A stretch of 64,000 nucleotides of DNA from Prosopocoilus inquinatus (taxonomy: Eukaryota > Arthropoda > Insecta > Coleoptera > Lucanidae): positions 20,868,001-20,932,000 of the forward strand of contig CM069870.1 in the NCBI GenBank assembly GCA_036172665.1. Direction: 5' to 3'. The notes beneath the pieces are model-generated. The model saw nothing but the letters and a program-made list of their open reading frames with translations, was not told where the DNA came from and did no database searches. A program made the position numbers and the translations under genes. Position 1 is the stretch's first letter; each line of letters starts with the position of its first letter. Positions 58,118 through 64,000 of this stretch are shown here, piece by piece.

Positions 58118-60572
58118 TATAGCCAAAAATAATTTTAGAAAATAGAGCTCACTGAGTTATACATCAGCTCGTTTGAATTTCTTTCCTATCTTGTATAATT
58201 TAGACGGTAGAGATGACCGCGGCATTCGGTGGACATCCTGTATAAAGGGTTAAATGGTTTTGACTCGGACTGGTTTTAAAAAGCGTTTGTTTTTTAATGT
58301 CAAAACAAAAAACATATATATATCAAAAAGAAATACATAACGCAAGTACTTATCCTAAAAAGGAAATAAAATGAAGTTGAAAGAAAGAAGAAACGGAAGA
58401 TAAGATGAAAGAAAAAAGAAGAAAGAAGAAAAGGAATGTAAAGAGGAAAAAAAATATATTAACTGTTGCAACTGCCCATCTGCTGCTCACGCAAAAGAGA
58501 TCGGTTCGGAAAAATTGAAATTTTACCGTCGGGAGACTGTACAAAAACGACAGGCAGAGGCGGACTCGAGACCACAGCGGGGCTTGTAAAAAAAATTCCG
58601 TGCGCGAGCAATGTAATGTTTTAATAGAATCATTTTAGCATTACTCGAATCGAGGATACTTAAATACACCCTACTGAGATTCTTTTAGATTTCTTTTAGT
58701 TTCTTTTATATTGAAAAGGTGCGTTTCTTATATGTTTCAATTCACAATTGATGCATCCCACCATTGCAAGCAACTTGTAACGGACTTTCCAGATTATCAA
58801 TTTTGCTAAGACTCGTCGTGACAAGCTTTTACCTTCGGAAGTCGCGATGCGAGTGAGAAAAAGAGATTCAACAATCTCTGCCTGAAATTCTGACATTAAC
58901 TGCTCCATGGGGAATGAGAACCCCCTGTAATTATTGACGCTGAAATGTGCGCTGAACGTAATAGTAAATAGTGTCCTAAGAAATAAAGTATCTCTAATTA
59001 TTAAGCATAGGATTTGAATAAGTACACACCATCGTTTCAGTAGCACCGTAAAAATGTATCGAACAGGCACATTGTGTAACGAGGACGGTGAAAATAATTT
59101 ACGGCGTTCTTACTATATGACGCAATGTCGCAATAAAGTCCGCTGGTCGAGGTACAACTGGTCAACTAATTATTTTGAAAATCTTTACACATTTAAACAA
59201 GAAGAGTTGATTACACAACTGTAATTTTATATTGCGGCAATATTGCTCTGTTTTTTGTTATACTGAGTAACACCATTGCTGTAGCGGCGTTAATTGTCTC
59301 CGCAGCCCTCGCGTTTGTTTACACGCTACGGTCTAATATTTTATACTGCCTGCTTCACTAGAATTTGAACCGCCCAAAATATATTTCTCCTATATATACT
59401 AATTATGCATATAAGGATACATGAATTCAACAGGCACCTGGATTTGCAGCTGCTTTAAACAGTTTTGACCTTTAGAAACATGTTTAGAAGACGCTGAGAA
59501 GAGATGATTAGGGGGAGAGAAGGTTATGGGAAGGTTGAACGAAACGTCGCTGGTGCTCGGCATTAAAAAGAGTTCAATGACTATGATAATGATTTAAAAA
59601 AAAGAAGAAAGGAAAAAGTGAAAATAGAATTTCGCAAGCGAAGGTATGCAGGAATGCAAGACCCGTGGCTCAGCATCACTGCGGACTGTATTAAGGAAGT
59701 GGAAGACCTTTATTAATAAGTATGTTTACAATAACCAACAGGTCATGGATCTTCCCTCGACTGTCCGTAAAAAGAACGGCGTGGTAACAGCAAATAAGGA
59801 ACGGCACAATAGTGAGCGTACAACAAAAGGAAGAAGAGACTTACCAAAAGATCCGTATGAAAATACACCAACGAGGATGATTGTCGCGAAATAAAACTTG
59901 GGCTACGCACGCTTGAAGTAAACAAAACAAATGCTTAGAGTGCTCTCAGAAAAAAAATTGAAGATTAGACAGCTGCAATGAAAGCCATCACAAAGACAAA
60001 CGAACATGACCTTATTGGACAATATAAAGAACTACAATGCAGCTGGCGGCGAAGGCGACGGTAAGGTGCGAAGCAGAACTGTCTTCGCGAAGGTAACCTT
60101 CCAGCATAAAAAATGTAAATACGAAGGTTACTTATGAAGCGCCACGGTTCAAAATTCGAAGTTAAGTTATTTTTTATTGGAATTCATTTCGCGGGAAATG
60201 TGTTTTCTATGAATGAACGCATATGAGCAATCGGCCTATTGTAAACAAGATTAAATATGCCGAAGGACTACTACCGGTGTTATACAAGAACGACCAGCCA
60301 AAGAGCAGATGACTCACAAACAAGCAGCCCACGCACTGACCCTATAATTAAAATCTAAGAATTTGGAATTTGGAAGAACATAGTTAATGCATAACAAGCC
60401 AAACTGAACCTCTAGCAGTGGGAATTACGCCCACTGGTGAAAGCACGAGTGGTGTAAATACAGGATTTCATGACTTTCAGGGCATTCAGTATTCAGTGTT
60501 AAGTCAGTATTGAGTCAAAATGAGCTGAGGTTTCATCATGTAGTGTTCTTCAAGAAACGTTCTAAGTCCTAA
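58118..60572. other. No gene recognised; purine-rich tract and repeat fragments
   Basis: 58375-58460 is a GAAA-rich strand-asymmetric tract. 58495-58630 matches the 10.3 kb dispersed repeat. The frame at 59646-59894 (MQECKTRGSASLRTVL...) is Lys/Arg-rich with no domain and may be transposon debris. Confidence 0.4.
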
Positions 60573-60579
60573 TTGCTTA

Positions 60580-60612
60580 GTATATATATATATATATATA
60601 TTTTTTTTTTTG
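60580..60612 (+). repeat. (TA)n followed by T run
   Basis: About ten TA units and a T run next to the palindromic MITE. Confidence 0.9.
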
Positions 60613-60645
60613 ATAAGCGTATCGTTAAGTTTGGAGATGTATATC

Positions 60646-60885
60646 AATTGAATCGATGAGTGCATAATCGTGTTCAGTCAATTTTACTGTGTTGAGAAAA
60701 CAACAAATACCTTCCTCTAGATTTTTATTTTAAGTAATTATTGACTTCAGGAGGCTTCAGATATCCCTATCTGAAAGAATTTTAAGCCAATAATTCAATT
60801 AAAATAAAAATCTAGAAAGTTATTTGTTGTTTTCTCTACACAGTAAATTTGGACTGAACACGATTATGCACTCATCGATTCAATT
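60646..60885. mobile_element. Foldback MITE of about 240 bp
   Basis: AATTGAATCGATGAGTGCAT and its exact complement form the ends. The arms continue as AATCGTGTTCAGTCNAATTTACTGTG and AACAACAAATANC. A truncated end recurs at 61436-61458. Confidence 0.8.
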
Positions 60886-60889
60886 ATAC

Positions 60890-63263
60890 TAGCAAAAATA
60901 TGAACTTATGAACTATTATCATGAAAGTTTAAGCTATTCTACACAAATTGGTACTAATAACTAATTTTCCAGAAATTGTGGAGTTACGCAGTCTACAAAT
61001 TAGGCCGACGGTATACTACAGTCTTTAAAAACATTATGACGTGTAACTTTTTAGAAGGAGAACAAACTGATGCAGTCTTTGCTGCGTTTTGATTCGCAGA
61101 GCCAAGGTTAGTTTCTGCACACGTTACTAGATGGATTATAAAATTATGACTATAACTTCCGCGGTTGTTTTATGGTTTTATGATCATCTTGCGTTACGTA
61201 TTTTATTTGCAAGTACAATTTACAAGACAATTCTCGGAATGTAATTTCATTGGCTATGTTTGTTTTCTTATCACTACAATATTGCAATCGTACTAACATA
61301 GAAATCGAGTGGGAACAGCTATTTAAAAACTGATGCAAGCATCTAAATTTAGAGAAGTTGCAGAAGTTCTGCAGTTCCTTATTTGGCATTCTTCGTTGTA
61401 ATTATGTTTATTTTTTTAATTTTAATATAACAGAGTATGCACTCATCGATTCAATTAATGAATTTTGCTCAACACACGAGACAGAGCACGAAAAGTAATC
61501 AAGTTTTGTAACTAGTCGAACCGTAACCAGAACGAGATGGTTTTTTTCCTTCTAATTTAATCATCTCCCTATATCGCTTTTGTTCCATGAGATTTCCATA
61601 GCCCAGCGTTGCTTAATTGGTTTTAACCCTGCATTAATTAATTTGAACTAATGTGCGAACGTGGACGTGAACGTAATTAACACGCGATCGTTCCCTTTAT
61701 CCATTTCAATTTCCGCGGTGGCGGATGATTTTTGTTTTGTTTTTTAATTCGATTTCACCTGCTGAAAAGTAGTCGAGAGAATCATCGCATCGCATCGTAT
61801 CGCGAGGGAGGGTTGTTGGTTATTCGGGTTGGCATTGAAATGGCTGGTTCGCCACACGGCTGACAAGCGTTTTTACAAATGATTCCACTCGCCCCCCCCC
61901 CCCACGCACACACACACGCATCGAATTTTCTCTATGGGGGGCACACACTACGTTCTACAGGTGGCTCCGCATAGATAGCATTTTTCAGCTTCGGCTTCTT
62001 TTCCGAGACACCCTCAAGCGAGCGAGAGCTACTTCACATTCAGGAAAGGGTGCCGAGGAGGATTTCGGGTATTTTTCTCCTTCGCACACAATAGGCGACG
62101 CATAAAGTGTTTACGTGTTTATCTTTCGCTGATCTGCGCTTTTCGAAAAGAAAGAAAAAAGATTTTAATCGGGGTTAATTTCTTTCCGAGGAAAAAAATG
62201 CGTGATTGTTGGGGTTTAGTTTTTTGTTTAATTTCAGGTAATTTTCCTCATAATTATTTTCACCTTGACACTTCATAACATTGTTTTCCTTACAATTGTT
62301 ATTTTGAAGCGTGGTTGCTTTCGTTTCATAGTAAAGATATTGCAGCGAATTTCATTAAGTGCCAATCAACCTTTGATTTTGTAAATTTCGTCGGACTGTT
62401 TTAGTATGTTCGTTTGTCTTTTGTTTGGTACTTTTACTTAATCAATTGTAGGCAAGTCTCGTTCACCTTAAGGTGATTATGTTTTTCGGCGTTCGTCTTC
62501 CGATTGATTGCGGACAACCAACAGGCTTATTCCAGCTCTCAAAGAACCTTTCGCTGTCCTAACTCTACTCCAGGCCCGAAGGTTGGATTTTAAAATTATT
62601 GCGAATTCGACAGATACTGTCTCGTATTGGTCGATTTACACTTTTCGCCCCCTCCCCAAACCTTCGCTCAGAAGGCCGTAAATACGACAGTGAACAACTA
62701 AAGGAATATTTTATATTTGTCATCGATCATTTTAATCTGAGACATCTTGCAAATTTTAATCTCGTTCGAAAATCGTAACCCGACGAATTCTGCGTGTTCG
62801 CTGAGAGCGAGAGAAAATAATTAAATCTTTTATTTATTATGTGCATTCGAACGGCGCGCGCGAGTGTCGTATGTTTGCAGTTAAATTATATGAAGTAATT
62901 CCGGTTTAATTTATGGCGGGGCCCGAACTGCCACACGTCGCAATATGCCGGCGTGATTTAGATAGAAAACGCGACTTTCGGTGCTATTTATATCATCATC
63001 TGGCTTGTAGATATGAATAAATACATAGAGAACAGCTTCTCCACGCTGCTACTGCTGCGGGCTTACAGCTACTGGGGTTATGGCACGCCTCGGATATAAG
63101 CGTGATATACATGAATTTATAGTCGTCGCTCGTGTTCGCCTTCCATAGACGGGATGGATTTTCGAAAACGTCATTTTTCGATACGAAGGAAAAAAAAATT
63201 AAGACTGAACTGATTATGAATGGTTTCCTTTGAAATCTTTTCGTATTGCAGTCGTGAAACAAT
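60890..63263. other. No gene recognised
   Basis: A C run and (CA)n lie at 61891-61917, and CpG-richer DNA at 61.6-62.1 and 62.8-63.0 kb. Minus-strand frames 61150-61389 and 62996-63262 have no domain. Confidence 0.4.
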
Positions 63264-64000
63264 TAAATGTTTTTTTCATTACACGAACGGAGTAAAAAGG
63301 TGACACAATAAAAATCAACAAGGGTAGTTACCTCATCCAAGTCAGAAAACGAAGTAGTCCCCTTTTTGTCCCCAATTCTTTCAAAGTTGAACCTCGATTT
63401 TCTTAGTTAGTGGCGTTCTGGTTTTCGGAAGGACGCCAGAAATCGATTTCTATGCGAATGGCGACTACTTATATTTTCAGAATTATCGCGATTAATTCGC
63501 TCTTTCTCACTTTGATTTTTGATTCTTTTGCTTCGCCATGAAGATATTTCGAATAAAAAACCAAATTTTTATATATAAAATAAATTCAAATGCAAATGTG
63601 TAGTTTTGTTAACCTAAAAAAAACGCTTTACAATTACCATCGGGAAAGTTTACCATGTAAATGCAATCACCTGTCTTTGACAAACTGAAATAACAAGATC
63701 AAGATCAACCAAAGTTTCACAAATTAAATATAATTAGTAAAGAATATTACTTGGAGAGGGAGGTCCAATAATCAGTAATCAATTAAACTTTTGTTACACG
63801 AACAGTGTAAAGAGGTGACAGAATAAAAGTTAACAAGGGTAGTTACCTCATCCAAGTCAGAAAACGAAATAGTTCCCTTTTTGTCCCCAATTCTTTCAAA
63901 GTTGAACCTCGATTTTCTTTGTTAGTAGCGTTCTGGCTTTCGGAAGGCCCCAGAAATCGATTTCTACTCGAGTGGCGACTACTTATATTTTCAGAATTGT
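63264..64000 (+). repeat. Direct duplication, period about 525 bp
   Basis: TTACACGAACRGNGTAAARAGGTGACA and GGGTAGTTACCTCATCCAAG occur near 63271 and again near 63796. About 210 bp are alike with few differences, and the second copy runs to the window edge. Confidence 0.88.

Overview
The window looks like non-coding DNA from an arthropod, most likely an insect with a large, transposon-rich genome. It is AT-rich, has no long host open reading frame, and is crowded with animal-type DNA transposons: hAT, mariner, piggyBac and a TA-flanked foldback element. It also holds MITEs, LTR-retroelement debris with a lysine-tRNA-type primer site, a tRNA-derived SINE and several tandem repeats. Two transposase remnants carry 55-60 bp GT-AG introns, so this is a eukaryote. 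I found no confident host protein exon. GC- and CpG-richer islands near 5.3-5.6, 11.4-11.7, 17.6-18.9, 22.2-22.7, 25.4-26.0, 27.4-28.1, 34.3-35.3, 44.0-44.5 and 53.6-53.9 kb could be regulatory DNA or 5' exons of a large gene, but I cannot show that.

Layout. 0.4-5.1 kb: a dispersed repeat split by a hAT element, which is itself split by a second hAT carrying a broken transposase. 6.5-7.5 kb: a non-autonomous hAT with a SINE inside. 7.5-8.0 kb: one MITE family inserted into itself. 8.4-9.9 kb: tandem repeats. 11.8-15.1 kb: a hAT-like shell and three copies of an LTR-junction repeat. 16.0-16.9 kb: a hAT MITE. 21-25 kb: duplicated segments, one next to a LINE endonuclease scrap. 26.2-27.2 kb: a seven-copy satellite of about 144 bp. 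29.6-31.7 kb: a MITE and two tandem arrays. 33.0-34.1 kb: a deleted mariner.

35.4-41.3 kb is a four-element nest. A foldback element built from two head-to-head transposase tails holds a piggyBac, and it also holds a hAT that contains a Mutator-like element. 42.2-46.1 kb has tandem duplications, a paralogous empty site for the first hAT, and three copies of a ~520 bp repeat with tRNA-like boxes. 48.1-49.2 kb: a compact hAT with perfect target duplication. 50.6-52.0 kb: a decayed gag-like region. 52.3-53.3 kb: a tandem array of ~90 bp hairpins. 55.0-56.3 kb: a full-length but broken mariner. 56.6-58.1 kb: palindromic MITEs. The window ends in a direct duplication.

The elements do not form a pathway; what they give is a relative insertion history. 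The least explained structures are the hairpin array, the inverted-dimer foldback element, the tRNA-box tandem repeat, and the intron present in one hAT transposase but absent from its relative.
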